Shown here: positions 26,469-35,807 of the stretch, piece after piece
Layout: the number at the start of each line of letters is the position of its first letter
Numbering within the stretch: position 1 is the first letter of the stretch
Source: JAWKZG01 sp041396125
Lineage (GTDB): Bacteria; Pseudomonadota; Gammaproteobacteria; Competibacterales; Competibacteraceae
DNA: 64,000 nt
Direction of reading: 5' to 3'
Assembly: GCA_041396125.1 (NCBI GenBank)
Contig: JAWKZG010000015.1
Span: forward strand, 62,001-126,000
Translations under genes and position numbers: made by a program
Notes under the pieces: generated by a model
Databases searched by the model: none
Seen by the model: the letters and a program-made list of their open reading frames with translations, nothing else
Told to the model about the DNA's origin: nothing

Positions 26469-27047
26469 TCATGCCAGTCGTATCAGAAACTGCGCAAGCT
26501 GCGCGCCTAATCCTTCAATGCGCTTTTGCATCGCCTCGTCTTTAAGACCGCCGGCGTCGTTAAAGGCCTCGCTGGCTTTGTTGACGGCTTGTTGATCTGG
26601 TAGCACGATACAGCCGATATTTCCGAGTATTGCCCGTACATGAATCAGTCCCCGCAAACCGCCCAGCGCGCCAGGTGAAGCACTGATAAGCGTCACCACC
26701 TTACCTTTAAAAGCCGCTAAAGGTGGTTCGTTCGGGACAGGGCGTGAGACCCAGTCAAGGGTGTTTTTGAGCACTGCAGTAATTGAGCTGTTGTATTCGG
26801 GACAGGCCAGCAACAAGCCCTGATGTGATGTGAAAAGTTCTTTCAGCTGCAAGGCATTTTCGGGAACGCCAGCAGTGGCTTCCAGGTCACCATCATAAAG
26901 CGGGAGCGGGAAGTCCTTAAGATCGATAAGCGTGACTTGTGCGCCTGCAGAGCGGGCACCTTGGAGTGCAATGTGCAGCAGTTTTTTATTCCAGGAATCG
27001 CGCCGGGTGCTACCGGCGAAGGCGAGAATCTTGACAGGTTCGCTCAT
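26469..27047 (-). CDS. NAD(P)H-dependent FMN reductase
   Basis: The 192-aa flavodoxin-fold protein has the FMN phosphate loop ILAFAGSTRRDSWNKKLL, the PEYNSSITAVLKNTLDWVSR motif and VTLISASPGALGG, typical of the NADPH-dependent FMN reductase family (ChrR/YieF/SsuE-like relatives). It reduces flavin or small electrophiles such as quinones; the physiological partner is unknown. It stands on its own between the META protein and the sulfur module. Confidence 0.88.
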   Translation of the reverse strand: MSEPVKILAFAGSTRRDSWNKKLLHIALQGARSAGAQVTLIDLKDFPLPLYDGDLEATAGVPENALQLKELFTSHQGLLLACPEYNSSITAVLKNTLDWVSRPVPNEPPLAAFKGKVVTLISASPGALGGLRGLIHVRAILGNIGCIVLPDQQAVNKASEAFNDAGGLKDEAMQKRIEGLGAQLAQFLIRLA

Positions 27048-27171
27048 TGTTTCTCCCGTGTTAATGCAGAAGGGTAACTACAGTGAGCTAACACTAGCAA
27101 TTTTTACTGCCAAGGCCAAATAGCCTGCTTTCTACTGAATTTATGAAGTGCCGGAAAAACGCTGTATTGGA

Positions 27172-27543
27172 TCAGCGTGAGCGGGATTGCAGCAAACGAC
27201 GCAGGCAAAAAAAATTCAGTGGCACCATGCCGGCGATGGTGATGAAAACCGCCAGTCGTTCGGCGATGCCAAGCTGATCCACCAGTAACGACAGCAGGCC
27301 CAGGCTCAGCCCGTAAGAGAGCAGATAGTACAATGCATTATGGGTGAAACGGCGGCGAGTGGTTGAGACCTCGAAGACAAAACGGGTATAGACCAGCCCA
27401 GTAAATACAATACCGCAGATAAAAGCGGTGCTGAAGGCGACCGGATACGGCCACCAAAGCAACAATAGCTGATATAGAGCCAGTGTTAACAGCGTATTCA
27501 GGCCGCCTGCCAGCAGAAAACGCAGCAACTGCCGGTGCAGCAT
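27172..27543 (-). CDS. GtrA-family membrane protein
   Basis: About 123 aa with four predicted membrane spans (LLRFLLAGGLNTLLTLALYQLLLL, VAFSTAFICGIVFTGLVY, ALYYLLSYGLSLGLLSLLV, LAVFITIAGMVPLNFFCLRRLL). This is the GtrA fold, found in proteins that help move polyprenyl-linked sugars across the membrane. It follows the YedE transporter by 16 bases if ATG 27543 is used; a TTG at 27573 would overlap the transporter end. No glycosyltransferase is next to it. Confidence 0.8.
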   Translation of the reverse strand: MLHRQLLRFLLAGGLNTLLTLALYQLLLLWWPYPVAFSTAFICGIVFTGLVYTRFVFEVSTTRRRFTHNALYYLLSYGLSLGLLSLLVDQLGIAERLAVFITIAGMVPLNFFCLRRLLQSRSR

Positions 27544-27559
27544 CACTGTGCGTTTGGCG

Positions 27560-28768
27560 TTAAACAGCCTCAAGGCGACGCAATGAGCCCGGCAACAGGC
27601 GCAAATCCACGCAGCCTGTGATCAGGGCATCCAGCCAACTGGCATCTTCATAAACCATTCTGTACAGCTGAATTTTCATGGTCGCGGCGCAACCCAGGAT
27701 GATTGAGGTCAGTGCCAGCAAAGAACCCAGAGCCAAAGTCGACATGCCGGTGATGCCCTGGCCGATAGTGCAGCCCATTGCCAGTACACCGCCGATGCCC
27801 ATCAAAGCGCCCCCGGCTATATGGCGGATGAAATCATCCCAGCTCTGAAACCATTCAAAACGCAGACTGTGGCTGAAAAGAGCGTAGCAAAATGAGCCTA
27901 TGATGACCCCGAACACCGCGACTACGCCGAACGTCAGCAGCAGACTATTACCGGGTTCGGTGGCGTAACTCAGTGTTTCACCGAGGGGATTGCCGATGGT
28001 ACACGACTGTATACTGACACCCAGTGGCGGTTCATCCAGCCATTCGGCTGCTTCTATCCAGTCCTGTCCCCACGGTCCGGCGGTGAGGTACCAGCCGCCG
28101 AGAATGCACAAGCCGACCACCGTCCCTGCCATAATATTATTGCCATTGCCGCGCCAGCCCGCCGAGCGCTGAATGAAAAGTACAACGCCCAGCGCTAACA
28201 GCACACTGAGCCCCAATCTGATGTGCTCTGGATCGCCCAGACCGGACACACCCGCCAGCAGGCTGCCCAAATCCTGACTGGTCAGACCAAACGCGGCCAA
28301 ATCCAGACTCAGAGGCTGCATCCAGCTGTGGAATACGACACCGTAAAAAGCGGTTTTGGTCATTAAATAAGCGCATAGCCCGATCACCACGAACACGACC
28401 AATGATTTCAAATTGCCGCCACCGAGACGGATCAGGGTTTTCGAGGCGCAACCGCTAGCCAGCGGCATACCGATACCGAACAGCAAACCACCGAGAACAT
28501 AGCGCAGCCAGCTGAAATTGCTGCTGCGATACGGGGGCAGGGTTGCATCCAGATTGATTAGCTCCATGATCTCAAGTCCGGCAACGCCCAGCGCAGCGAC
28601 CGCAATGGCCAGAAACCAGGCACCAAGACGGCCTTTATCGTTCATGTTGACCCAGTCTGAAACACCGCCCAGAGTGCAAAAATGCGTTTTATTGCCAATG
28701 GCACCCAAAATAAGCGCCAGGACAAAGCTGCCCGCTAGAACAGGTACGCCGATCAGCGTTTCGCTCAT
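27560..28768 (-). CDS. YeeE/YedE-family sulfur (thiosulfate-type) transporter
   Basis: This 402-aa inner-membrane protein consists of two homologous halves. Each carries the family's conserved cysteine region: GNKTHFCTLGGVSDW and GIGMPLASGCASKTL in the first, and SIQSCTIGNPLGE and GIGGVLAMGCTIGQGITG in the second. YeeE/YedE proteins of this type take up thiosulfate or related sulfur species through a cysteine relay. The start ATG follows TGAGGATAACTA. A TusA sulfur carrier is divergently encoded 262 bases away, the usual partnership. Confidence 0.88.
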   Translation of the reverse strand: MSETLIGVPVLAGSFVLALILGAIGNKTHFCTLGGVSDWVNMNDKGRLGAWFLAIAVAALGVAGLEIMELINLDATLPPYRSSNFSWLRYVLGGLLFGIGMPLASGCASKTLIRLGGGNLKSLVVFVVIGLCAYLMTKTAFYGVVFHSWMQPLSLDLAAFGLTSQDLGSLLAGVSGLGDPEHIRLGLSVLLALGVVLFIQRSAGWRGNGNNIMAGTVVGLCILGGWYLTAGPWGQDWIEAAEWLDEPPLGVSIQSCTIGNPLGETLSYATEPGNSLLLTFGVVAVFGVIIGSFCYALFSHSLRFEWFQSWDDFIRHIAGGALMGIGGVLAMGCTIGQGITGMSTLALGSLLALTSIILGCAATMKIQLYRMVYEDASWLDALITGCVDLRLLPGSLRRLEAV

Positions 28769-28862
28769 TAGTTATCCTCAAAAAATCTGGCGAGATTCCC
28801 AATAGAACCTGCCCCATTATCACAACTATAGAGGCGGAGAATAAAAGAAGGTTCTTGTGCGC

Positions 28863-28895
28863 CGGGGCGGGGATTTTATATTAATATCCGCCCCG
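28863..28895. promoter_or_regulatory. GC-rich hairpin between divergent yedE and tusA
   Basis: CGGGGCGG (28863-28870) is exactly complementary to CCGCCCCG (28888-28895), with a 17-base AT-rich loop. Its place between divergent promoters suggests an operator or a leader structure; no known element matches. Confidence 0.35.
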
Positions 28896-29030
28896 CGACA
28901 TAGTAATGATGAGCCAGACTGGTATTTACCTATTGGAATTTACCCTATTGACTCTATATTGCTGCCGGACACAGAAACTCCAGCAGCAAGCCGTTTTGCA
29001 ATCTGTTTATTGATTAACTGGAGAATGATG

Positions 29031-29255
29031 ATGGCGGATCAAGTGCTTGATACAAAGGGGCTGAACTGCCCGTTGCCGATCCTGAAAGCGAAAAAAGCAA
29101 TTAATGCCCTGGACTCCGGGCATACTTTGCAAGTGCTGGCAACTGATCCTGGCTCGGTGAAGGATTTTGCTGCGTTCTGTCGTGCAACAGGACATCAGCT
29201 GCTGGCTTCGGATGAAGAAAGCGGGGTGTTCAACTTTCTAATCAAGAAGGCGTGA
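29031..29255 (+). CDS. TusA/SirA-family sulfur carrier
   Basis: The 74-aa protein has the TusA core KGLNCPLPILKAKKAI, whose CPxP cysteine carries sulfane sulfur as a persulfide. TusA proteins hand sulfur to tRNA thiolation, molybdopterin synthesis or sulfur oxidation. Three ATG codons lie in a row (29025, 29028, 29031); a CTGGAG site favours the third. It is divergent from the YedE transporter and upstream of the convergent ArsR-type repressor, so the likely job is to receive the imported sulfur. Confidence 0.9.
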   Translation: MADQVLDTKGLNCPLPILKAKKAINALDSGHTLQVLATDPGSVKDFAAFCRATGHQLLASDEESGVFNFLIKKA

Positions 29256-29373
29256 AATCTGCGTGACTTGTCTTATCAGGAGTATGCCCGCTGGTCTTGT
29301 TATGTTGTGGAGTTGCCGTCCGGGAACTCAGCAGCAGCGGATTCGGGCCCTCGGATTTAGGTAGGCTGTCGGG

Positions 29374-29724
29374 TTAGGCTACCTGGGGCTTGCGTGCGTC
29401 GGTGGTATGGCCGGGTGCGCAGTATAAGGAATGCAGCACTTCCAGTATCTGCCGGACTTCATCACCGGCCAGCGAATAGAAAATAGCCTGCGACTCGCGC
29501 CGGGTTTTCACCAGACCTTCATGCCGCAAGCGGGCCAGATGCTGTGACAGCGATGACTGGCTGAGGTCGATTTTTTCCTGTAATTCCGCCACCTGATGCT
29601 CGCCGTTTAAAAGGTGACACAGGATAATCAAACGGTACTCATTGCCTAAAGCGCGTAATAAATTACTGGCTTGGCAGGCTGACTCCAGCAGTTCTTCAAA
29701 GTTTGCAGTAGGCATATTGGGCAT
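29374..29724 (-). CDS. ArsR-family repressor with the BigR/SqrR persulfide-sensor cysteines
   Basis: This 116-aa winged-helix protein has the ArsR/SmtB helix LSQSSLSQHLARLRHEGLV. Two cysteines, Cys36 in IILCHLLNGE and Cys102 in HSLYCAPG, are 66 residues apart. That is the spacing of the redox pair in SqrR and BigR, which forms a tetrasulfide bridge in the presence of persulfides and releases DNA. There are no metal-binding motifs of ArsR or SmtB type. With YedE and TusA beside it, it probably senses sulfide or persulfide and controls the module. I chose ATG 29724, 9 bases from GGAGG; a GTG just before it is possible. Confidence 0.85.
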   Translation of the reverse strand: MPNMPTANFEELLESACQASNLLRALGNEYRLIILCHLLNGEHQVAELQEKIDLSQSSLSQHLARLRHEGLVKTRRESQAIFYSLAGDEVRQILEVLHSLYCAPGHTTDARKPQVA

Positions 29725-29762
29725 CACAAGGTGCCTCCATAGTTAAAAAAAGCAGCATTAAA

Positions 29763-29797
29763 TCTAAATAATCTAATATTTAATTATCTAATTTAGA
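29763..29797. promoter_or_regulatory. AT-rich palindrome, probable operator of the ArsR-type repressor
   Basis: TCTAAAT (29763-29769) and ATTTAGA (29791-29797) frame an almost pure A/T stretch about 40 bases upstream of the repressor start. BigR-type repressors bind AT-rich palindromes in such positions. Inference from sequence shape only. Confidence 0.4.
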
Positions 29798-29905
29798 GTT
29801 TTTTTAAATTTTAGGCGATTTATACTGCAATTTCAAGAGAACGCCTGTTGATAAACAAGTTTAGCCGCTTTAATCCGATCCGGCTGCGCGGCTCCCGACG
29901 CCATA

Positions 29906-30601
29906 TTACACTGCCAGATGTTGCTGCACCAAAGTATCGTTTAGCTGGTCGATTGCACCATTGGCAACGGCACGGCCTTTTTCCATGATGCAGAAGCGGC
30001 TGGCGTAGCGGCGTGCGAACGGCAGTTTTTGCTCGACCAGTAGCACGGTCAGATTTTCTTCGCGGTTCAGACGCTGAATCACCTGCCCGATTTCCTGCAC
30101 GATATTGGGCTGGATGCCTTCAGTGGGTTCGTCCAGGATCAATAATTTTGGATTGAGCGCCAGGGCGCGACCGATAGCGAGCTGCTGCTGCTGGCCACCG
30201 GATAAATCGCCACCGCGCCGTCCGAGCATGGATTTGAGCACCGGAAACAATTCAAAAATGCGGGCAGGAATCTGCCGTACTTTATCGCTGCGGGTGCTCA
30301 GGGCGACCAGTAAATTCTCCTCAACCGTCAGCTGCGGAAAAATATCGCGCCCCTGCGGCACATAGCCAATACCCAGGTGCGCCCGCTGATAAGCCGGCAG
30401 TCGGGGCAGGTCGGTGTGTTGCAGTTGAATGCTGCCGCCGCGAATCGGCAGCAGGCCCATAATGGCTTTCAGCAGGGTGGTTTTACCGACCCCGTTACGG
30501 CCCATCAGACAGGTGCAGCTGCCGCTGAGTACCTCCAGGCTCATGTCCCATAGAATATGGCTTTCGCCATAGTATTGATTGACGGATTGTACAGTCAGCA
30601 T
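29906..30601 (-). CDS. urtE: Urea ABC transporter ATP-binding subunit UrtE
   Basis: This 231-aa LivF-like ATPase has Walker A GRNGVGKTTLLKA, signature LSGGQQQQLAIGRAL and Walker B LLILDEPTEGIQPN. The start ATG 30601 gives the family length; an open frame runs 45 codons further upstream into the end of urtD but has no family content. It is the last gene of urtABCDE and powers high-affinity urea import together with UrtD. Confidence 0.93.
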   Translation of the reverse strand: MLTVQSVNQYYGESHILWDMSLEVLSGSCTCLMGRNGVGKTTLLKAIMGLLPIRGGSIQLQHTDLPRLPAYQRAHLGIGYVPQGRDIFPQLTVEENLLVALSTRSDKVRQIPARIFELFPVLKSMLGRRGGDLSGGQQQQLAIGRALALNPKLLILDEPTEGIQPNIVQEIGQVIQRLNREENLTVLLVEQKLPFARRYASRFCIMEKGRAVANGAIDQLNDTLVQQHLAV

Positions 30602-30617
30602 TGCCGTTGTATTCGCT

Positions 30618-31523
30618 TTACTCTCCAAGGTACACCTCAACGACTTTGGCGTTGTTTTGAATATCATCCATATTGCCTTCCGCCAGCACCCGACCTTCGT
30701 GCAATACAGTGACTTTACGGGCGATGGAGCGGACAAATTCCATATCGTGTTCGACCACGACGACGGAATGTTGCCCAGCCAGCGAGATCAGCAGTTCCGC
30801 TGTGCGCTCGGTCTCGGCAGCGGTCATGCCGGCGACCGGCTCATCGACCAGCAGCAGGCGCGGGTTCTGCATCAGCAGCATGCCGATCTCCAGCCATTGT
30901 TTCTGGCCATGTGACAGTGCGCCGGCACGTTGCCGATGCTGTTCAGGCAGATCGATTAAGTTGAGAATTTCATCGATGCGATCGCGTTGGGTACCGCTCA
31001 GACGGGCCCGTAAATCCGTCCAGACATTTTTGTAGCCAGCCATGGACAGTTCCAGATTCTCGAACACCGTCAGATTTTCGAAAACGGTGGGTTTCTGGAA
31101 TTTACGACCGATACCACTTTGCGCAATCTCGGTTTCCGACAGCTCCAGCAAATTGAGCTTCTGACCGAAATACGCCATCCCCTGATCGGGCCGTGTTTTA
31201 CCGGTAATCACGTCCATCATGGTCGTTTTACCAGCCCCGTTGGGGCCGATGATGCAGCGCAGTTCACCGTCATCGACATACAGATTCAGCTCGTTCAGTG
31301 CCTTGAAACCGTCAAAGCTGACAGAAACACCTTCGACATACAGAATGGTTTTATGACTGATATCGAGCTGTTCGCTGAACACCGGCTGCTCAGGCAGAAA
31401 ACTGAAGACCCGGTCGCGGGCGATAATATTCTGGCGAAAGCGTTCGACAGGACCTGCCGCATCATCCGTTTTAGCCAGCAGACCGAATTGCCGGTTACGA
31501 TCAATCAGACCTTGATCAATCAT
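30618..31523 (-). CDS. urtD: Urea ABC transporter ATP-binding subunit UrtD
   Basis: This 301-aa LivG-like ATPase shows Walker A GPNGAGKTTMMDVITG, signature LSHGQKQWLEIGMLL, Walker B LLLVDEPVAGM and the H-loop VVVVEHDMEF. The N-terminus carries about 55 extra residues before the ATPase core. ATG 31523 has AAGGAG upstream and overlaps the urtC stop by 4 bases (ATGA), so translation is coupled. Confidence 0.93.
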   Translation of the reverse strand: MIDQGLIDRNRQFGLLAKTDDAAGPVERFRQNIIARDRVFSFLPEQPVFSEQLDISHKTILYVEGVSVSFDGFKALNELNLYVDDGELRCIIGPNGAGKTTMMDVITGKTRPDQGMAYFGQKLNLLELSETEIAQSGIGRKFQKPTVFENLTVFENLELSMAGYKNVWTDLRARLSGTQRDRIDEILNLIDLPEQHRQRAGALSHGQKQWLEIGMLLMQNPRLLLVDEPVAGMTAAETERTAELLISLAGQHSVVVVEHDMEFVRSIARKVTVLHEGRVLAEGNMDDIQNNAKVVEVYLGE

Positions 31524-32605
31524 GGTGCACTCCTTGCCGGACGGCGCCATAAGCCTACCAGGCCACGGGGCAGCAGCAAGGTAACCAGCACAAACAAGGC
31601 ACCCAGTGCGAACAGCCACAACTCGGGCAGCGCAGCGGTAAAAAAGGTTTTGGCGTAATTCACCAGTATCGCACCGAAGGCGGCACCGTACAGCGTGCCG
31701 CGACCGCCGACCGCGACCCAGACCACCGCCTCGATAGAATTCAGCGGTGCAAATTCCCCCGGATTGATGATGCCGACCTGCGGGACGTATAAAGCGCCAG
31801 CGACGCCTGCCAGTATCGCCGAAAACGTAAATAGCCAGAGTTTATACGCTTCAACCCGGTAGCCGACAAAGCGGGCGCGGCTTTCCGCATCCCGAATCGC
31901 CATGATAACCCGGCCAAAGCGGGAGCGGATAATCATGCTGCAGGCCAGATAAGCCAGCGCCAGCGCCAGTGCCGAGGCAATAAAAAGCCCGATCCGGGTG
32001 CTGTCAGCTTGCAGATTAAAGCCGAGAATATCTTTAAAATCGGTCAGACCATTATTGCCGCCGAACCCCATTTCATTGCGGAAAAAGGCCAGCATCAGGG
32101 CATAGGTCAGAGCCTGGGTGATGATGCTCAGATAAACACCTGTAACGCGGGAGCGAAACGCCAACCAGCCGAATACAAAAGCCAGCAGGCCAGGTACCAG
32201 CGCCACCATGAGCATGGCAAACCAAAAGTGCTCGAAGCCGAGCCAGTACCAGGGTAATTCCTGCCAGTTCAGGAACACCATGAAATCGGGCAGATCGGGG
32301 TTGCCGTAGACGCCGCGCGGGCCAATCTGGCGCATCAGGTACATACCCATGGCATAACCGCCCAGCGCGAAGAAAGCACCGTGTCCCAGGCTTAGAATGC
32401 CGCAAAAGCCCCAGATCAGATCGATCGACAGTGCCAGCAAGGCGTAACAGAGATATTTGCCGATCAGAGTGACCGTGTACGTACTGATGTAATAAGGGTG
32501 ATCCGGCGCCAGCACCTGATTGCAGTAGGGTACGCCGATAGCTATTGCTAACAGCAGCAGCAGGAAAACCGCCCCGCCCCAGCGTTGTGAAAGAAGCCGA
32601 CTCAT
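31520..32605 (-). CDS. urtC: Urea ABC transporter permease UrtC
   Basis: This 361-aa LivM-type permease has multiple membrane spans and the motifs GFCGILSLGHGAFFALGGYAMG and VGGRGTLYGAAFGAI, typical of branched-chain-amino-acid/urea permeases. It abuts urtB directly and overlaps urtD by 4 bases, forming the inner-membrane channel with UrtB. Confidence 0.93.
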   Translation of the reverse strand: MSRLLSQRWGGAVFLLLLLAIAIGVPYCNQVLAPDHPYYISTYTVTLIGKYLCYALLALSIDLIWGFCGILSLGHGAFFALGGYAMGMYLMRQIGPRGVYGNPDLPDFMVFLNWQELPWYWLGFEHFWFAMLMVALVPGLLAFVFGWLAFRSRVTGVYLSIITQALTYALMLAFFRNEMGFGGNNGLTDFKDILGFNLQADSTRIGLFIASALALALAYLACSMIIRSRFGRVIMAIRDAESRARFVGYRVEAYKLWLFTFSAILAGVAGALYVPQVGIINPGEFAPLNSIEAVVWVAVGGRGTLYGAAFGAILVNYAKTFFTAALPELWLFALGALFVLVTLLLPRGLVGLWRRPARSAP

Positions 32606-34228
32606 TTAAGCCTCCGCCGCACGGCCACGCTGCGGAAACAGTCCGCGCGGGCGTTTTTGGATAAACAGGATCAGAAACACCAGTACCAGAATTTTGGCCA
32701 GTACCGCACCCGAGTAGGGTTCCAGGAATTTATTGACGACGCCGAGTGAAAATGCCGCGACCACGGTACCCCATAAATTGCCGACACCGCCAAACACCAC
32801 CACCATGAACGAGTCCACGATATAGGCCTGGCCCAGATTGGGGCCGACATTGGTCAGCTGTGACAAGGCCACGCCGGCAACTCCGGCGATGCCGGAACCG
32901 AGACCAAAGGTCAGCATGTCAACCCGCTCCGAGCGGATGCCGATGGCTTCGGCCATGGTGCGGTTCTGGGATACAGCCCGTACCTGCAGGCCCAGAACGG
33001 TGCGGCGCAGAATGAGTAAAAGAGCGAGAAATACCAGTATCGAGAACAGCAGAATAAAAAGCCGGTTATAGGTCAGCGACAGTGCACTATTGACCTGCCA
33101 GAAACCGCTCATCCAGGATGGATTGGCGACCGGCACATTCTGCGCTGAAATGGTCGTGCGAACCAGTTGCTGCAGGATCAGACTCACGCCGAATGTCGCC
33201 AGCAGGGTTTCCAATGGTCGACCGTATAAAAACCGGATCACCCCGCGTTCGATAGCGATACCGAACAGTCCTGACACCAGAAATGCCGCTGGCACGGCCA
33301 GCAGCAGCGACCAGTCGATAAACTGGGGCAGGGCGGCCTGAATCAGATACGTGGTATAGGCACCCAGCATGATCAATTCGCCGTGCGCCATATTGATCAC
33401 GCCCATCACGCCGAAAGTAATTGCCAGACCAATAGCCGCCAGCAATAACACCGATCCCAGGCTGAGGCCGAAGAATGTGGTTTCGAGCAAAGCATAGTTT
33501 TGCACGCGCTGTTCGATACCAGCCAGCGCCCGTGCGGCGGCGGCTTTGACGGTTGCATCCTGCTCCTGGTTCAGCAGGCGGGTCAGGCGGTTGCGTACTT
33601 CAGGATTGAGACTATCCTGGATGGTGTCGATAGCCGCCAGGCGAGTGGCGCTGTCTTCACTGTTAAGGGCGCCCAGCGCTGCGCCTATGCTCATCAGTTC
33701 GCGAATAGTTGCATCGCTTTCGGTGCTGGCCGCATCCGCCAGCAGGGCAGCGCTATCGGCATCGAAATTATCAATAATCTGATCCACTGCAGCACGGCGT
33801 ACAGCCGGATCGGGATCGGCCAGACTCAGCTTTGCCAGCGCGGTGCGGATATGTTTGCGCAGACTGTTGTTGACACTGATGCGTTTCAGATCACGCCGAC
33901 TGGCAGAACCCAAGTCCTCGCCGGTGACGGCATCCTGCAATTGAAAATTACTGCCGGACTTGCTGCTGATGACAATTCTGTTATCGCTTTTACGCTGCTG
34001 CAGCGCGCTTTCCAGCATGGCCTGCAGAACAATAGCGGTGCGTGGATGACCTGTTGCAAGCAGTTGATCCACTGCCTCTGCTTTAGCGCTGAAATTACCT
34101 GCGGCCAGCGCATCGATTTGTGTCTGGATATTATCCTGTGCTGTTGCGGTGGTGAACGTGGCGCACAGCAAGAAAAACAGCAGGGTTAGTGGGGCAACAT
34201 GAAGAAAACCGTAAGAGGAAGCTCTCAT
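32606..34228 (-). CDS. urtB: Urea ABC transporter permease UrtB with N-terminal soluble domain
   Basis: The C-terminal 300 residues of this 540-aa protein are a LivH-like permease (GVMGVINMAHGELIMLGAYTTYLIQ, VVVFGGVGNLWGT). The first half is a signal peptide (LTLLFFLLCATFTTATA) followed by a helical region of repeated units (LSLADPDPAVRRAAVDQII, RLLNQEQDATVKAAAARAL) resembling HEAT repeats, presumably in the periplasm. Such an extension is common in UrtB proteins and may help dock the binding protein; that role is unproven. ATG 34228 is preferred over a TTG at 34252. Confidence 0.9.
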   Translation of the reverse strand: MRASSYGFLHVAPLTLLFFLLCATFTTATAQDNIQTQIDALAAGNFSAKAEAVDQLLATGHPRTAIVLQAMLESALQQRKSDNRIVISSKSGSNFQLQDAVTGEDLGSASRRDLKRISVNNSLRKHIRTALAKLSLADPDPAVRRAAVDQIIDNFDADSAALLADAASTESDATIRELMSIGAALGALNSEDSATRLAAIDTIQDSLNPEVRNRLTRLLNQEQDATVKAAAARALAGIEQRVQNYALLETTFFGLSLGSVLLLAAIGLAITFGVMGVINMAHGELIMLGAYTTYLIQAALPQFIDWSLLLAVPAAFLVSGLFGIAIERGVIRFLYGRPLETLLATFGVSLILQQLVRTTISAQNVPVANPSWMSGFWQVNSALSLTYNRLFILLFSILVFLALLLILRRTVLGLQVRAVSQNRTMAEAIGIRSERVDMLTFGLGSGIAGVAGVALSQLTNVGPNLGQAYIVDSFMVVVFGGVGNLWGTVVAAFSLGVVNKFLEPYSGAVLAKILVLVFLILFIQKRPRGLFPQRGRAAEA

Positions 34229-34315
34229 ACCGGATGCTCGAGAAGTGCTCAAGGCGAAAGGAAGTGGCCCGACTGCCCCTCGTAGCGAAACGAGAGGCAG
34301 TGGTGATGAGCCGGT

Positions 34316-35626
34316 TTATTCGTAGTTCTGGCCGGAACACTGGCCGGTTTTGATATTGAAATTGCCACAGGAGACGGGTGGCATCCAGTCAGCAATAATA
34401 TCTTTGCTGCCGGGCAGGTAGTCCGACCAGGCATCACCAATGACATTGCCGGGCGTCTGCCATACGGTCTGGAACTGGCCGTCGTCCTGGATCTCCCCAA
34501 TCAGCACCGGTTTGGTGATGTGATGATTGGGCATCATGGTTGAATAACCGCCAGACAGATTCGGCACGGTGACACCGTAGATGGAATCGCGGACTGGATC
34601 GACATCGGTTGTCCCGGCGATCTCAACGGCTTTGGCCCACATATTGAAACCAATGAAATGCGCTTCCATCGGATCATTGGTCACCCGTTCGTCGTTTTTG
34701 ATAAACGCCCGCCAGGCATCGATAAACTCGTAATTGATGTCGGCGTCCACGCTCTGGAAGTAATTCCAGGCAGCCAGGTGGCCGACCAGAGGCGCGGTAT
34801 CGATACCGGACAGCTCTTCCTCGCCAACTGAAAACGCGACGACCGGAATATCTTCAGCTGAAACGCCCTGATTGGCCAATTCCTTATAAAACGGGACATT
34901 GGCGTCACCATTGATGGTCGATACCACCCCGGTTTTCTTGCCTTCAGAGCCGAATTTTTTGATTTCGGAGACAATCGACTGCCAGTCGGAATGACCAAAC
35001 GGGGTGTAGTTGATCATGATGTCTTCGGCTGCAACACCTTTGTCTTTCAGGTATTGCTCGAGGATTTTATTGGTGGTGCGCGGGTAAACATAATCGGTGC
35101 CGGCCAGCACCCAGCGCTCGACCCCCAATTCGTTCATGAAATAATCTACTGCCGGAACGGCTTGCTGGTTCGGAGCAGCACCGGTGTAAAAAACGTTATT
35201 CGAGGACTCTTCACCTTCGTACTGCACCGGGTAGAACAGCAGACCGTTCAGTTCCTCGAAAACCGGCAGGACTGATTTGCGCGATACTGAAGTCCAGCAG
35301 CCAAACACTACAGCAACTTTCTCTTTTTCCAGCAGCTCACGGGCTTTTTCCGCGAACAAGGGCCAGTTGGAGGCTGGATCGACCACGACGGCTTCAAGTT
35401 TTTTACCGAGCAGACCGCCTTTTTTGTTTTGTTCGTCAATCAACATCAGCACCGTGTCTTTCAGGGTGGTTTCCGAAATAGCCATGGTGCCGGACAGGGA
35501 ATGTAATACCCCGACCTTGATGGTTTCCTGCGCCTGCGCAATAGCGATTCCAGCCAGCGTCAGGCCTGCGGCCAACAGCGGTCGGGCCAGAAATTTCGTA
35601 AAGTGGCGCTTATGTTTATAATCCAT
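34316..35626 (-). CDS. urtA: Urea ABC transporter substrate-binding protein UrtA
   Basis: The 436-aa periplasmic protein starts with a signal peptide (ending AGIAIAQAQ) and continues as an AmiC/UrtA-type binding protein: IKVGVLHSLSGTMAISE, VVVFGCWTSVSRKSVLPVFEE, GLLFYPVQYEGEESS and VLAGTDYVYPRTTN are diagnostic of urea/short-amide receptors. It opens urtABCDE, and a sigma54-like promoter lies upstream. Confidence 0.95.
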   Translation of the reverse strand: MDYKHKRHFTKFLARPLLAAGLTLAGIAIAQAQETIKVGVLHSLSGTMAISETTLKDTVLMLIDEQNKKGGLLGKKLEAVVVDPASNWPLFAEKARELLEKEKVAVVFGCWTSVSRKSVLPVFEELNGLLFYPVQYEGEESSNNVFYTGAAPNQQAVPAVDYFMNELGVERWVLAGTDYVYPRTTNKILEQYLKDKGVAAEDIMINYTPFGHSDWQSIVSEIKKFGSEGKKTGVVSTINGDANVPFYKELANQGVSAEDIPVVAFSVGEEELSGIDTAPLVGHLAAWNYFQSVDADINYEFIDAWRAFIKNDERVTNDPMEAHFIGFNMWAKAVEIAGTTDVDPVRDSIYGVTVPNLSGGYSTMMPNHHITKPVLIGEIQDDGQFQTVWQTPGNVIGDAWSDYLPGSKDIIADWMPPVSCGNFNIKTGQCSGQNYE

Positions 35627-35729
35627 CGTCAACCCTCGTGTTTGTTGTAAACAGTGGTCCCGTCATGTGCATTTATGTGCATTATCGGGGCGATGAGTTT
35701 GCGGACCAGGCAAACACGAGGGTCTCTCA

Positions 35730-35745
35730 GCATTTGTTATGCCAA
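35730..35745 (-). promoter_or_regulatory. Sigma54 -24/-12 promoter of urtABCDE
   Basis: On the minus strand TTGGCATAACAAATGCT places GG and GC exactly 10 bases apart, the sigma54 spacing. The predicted start is near 35719, about 93 bases before urtA. Confidence 0.5.
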
Positions 35746-35807
35746 TTGGTAATCAATTTAATTATCAAACACTAAGAAGTTTTTCTGTGGCGCAAAAAAA
35801 TAGATGA

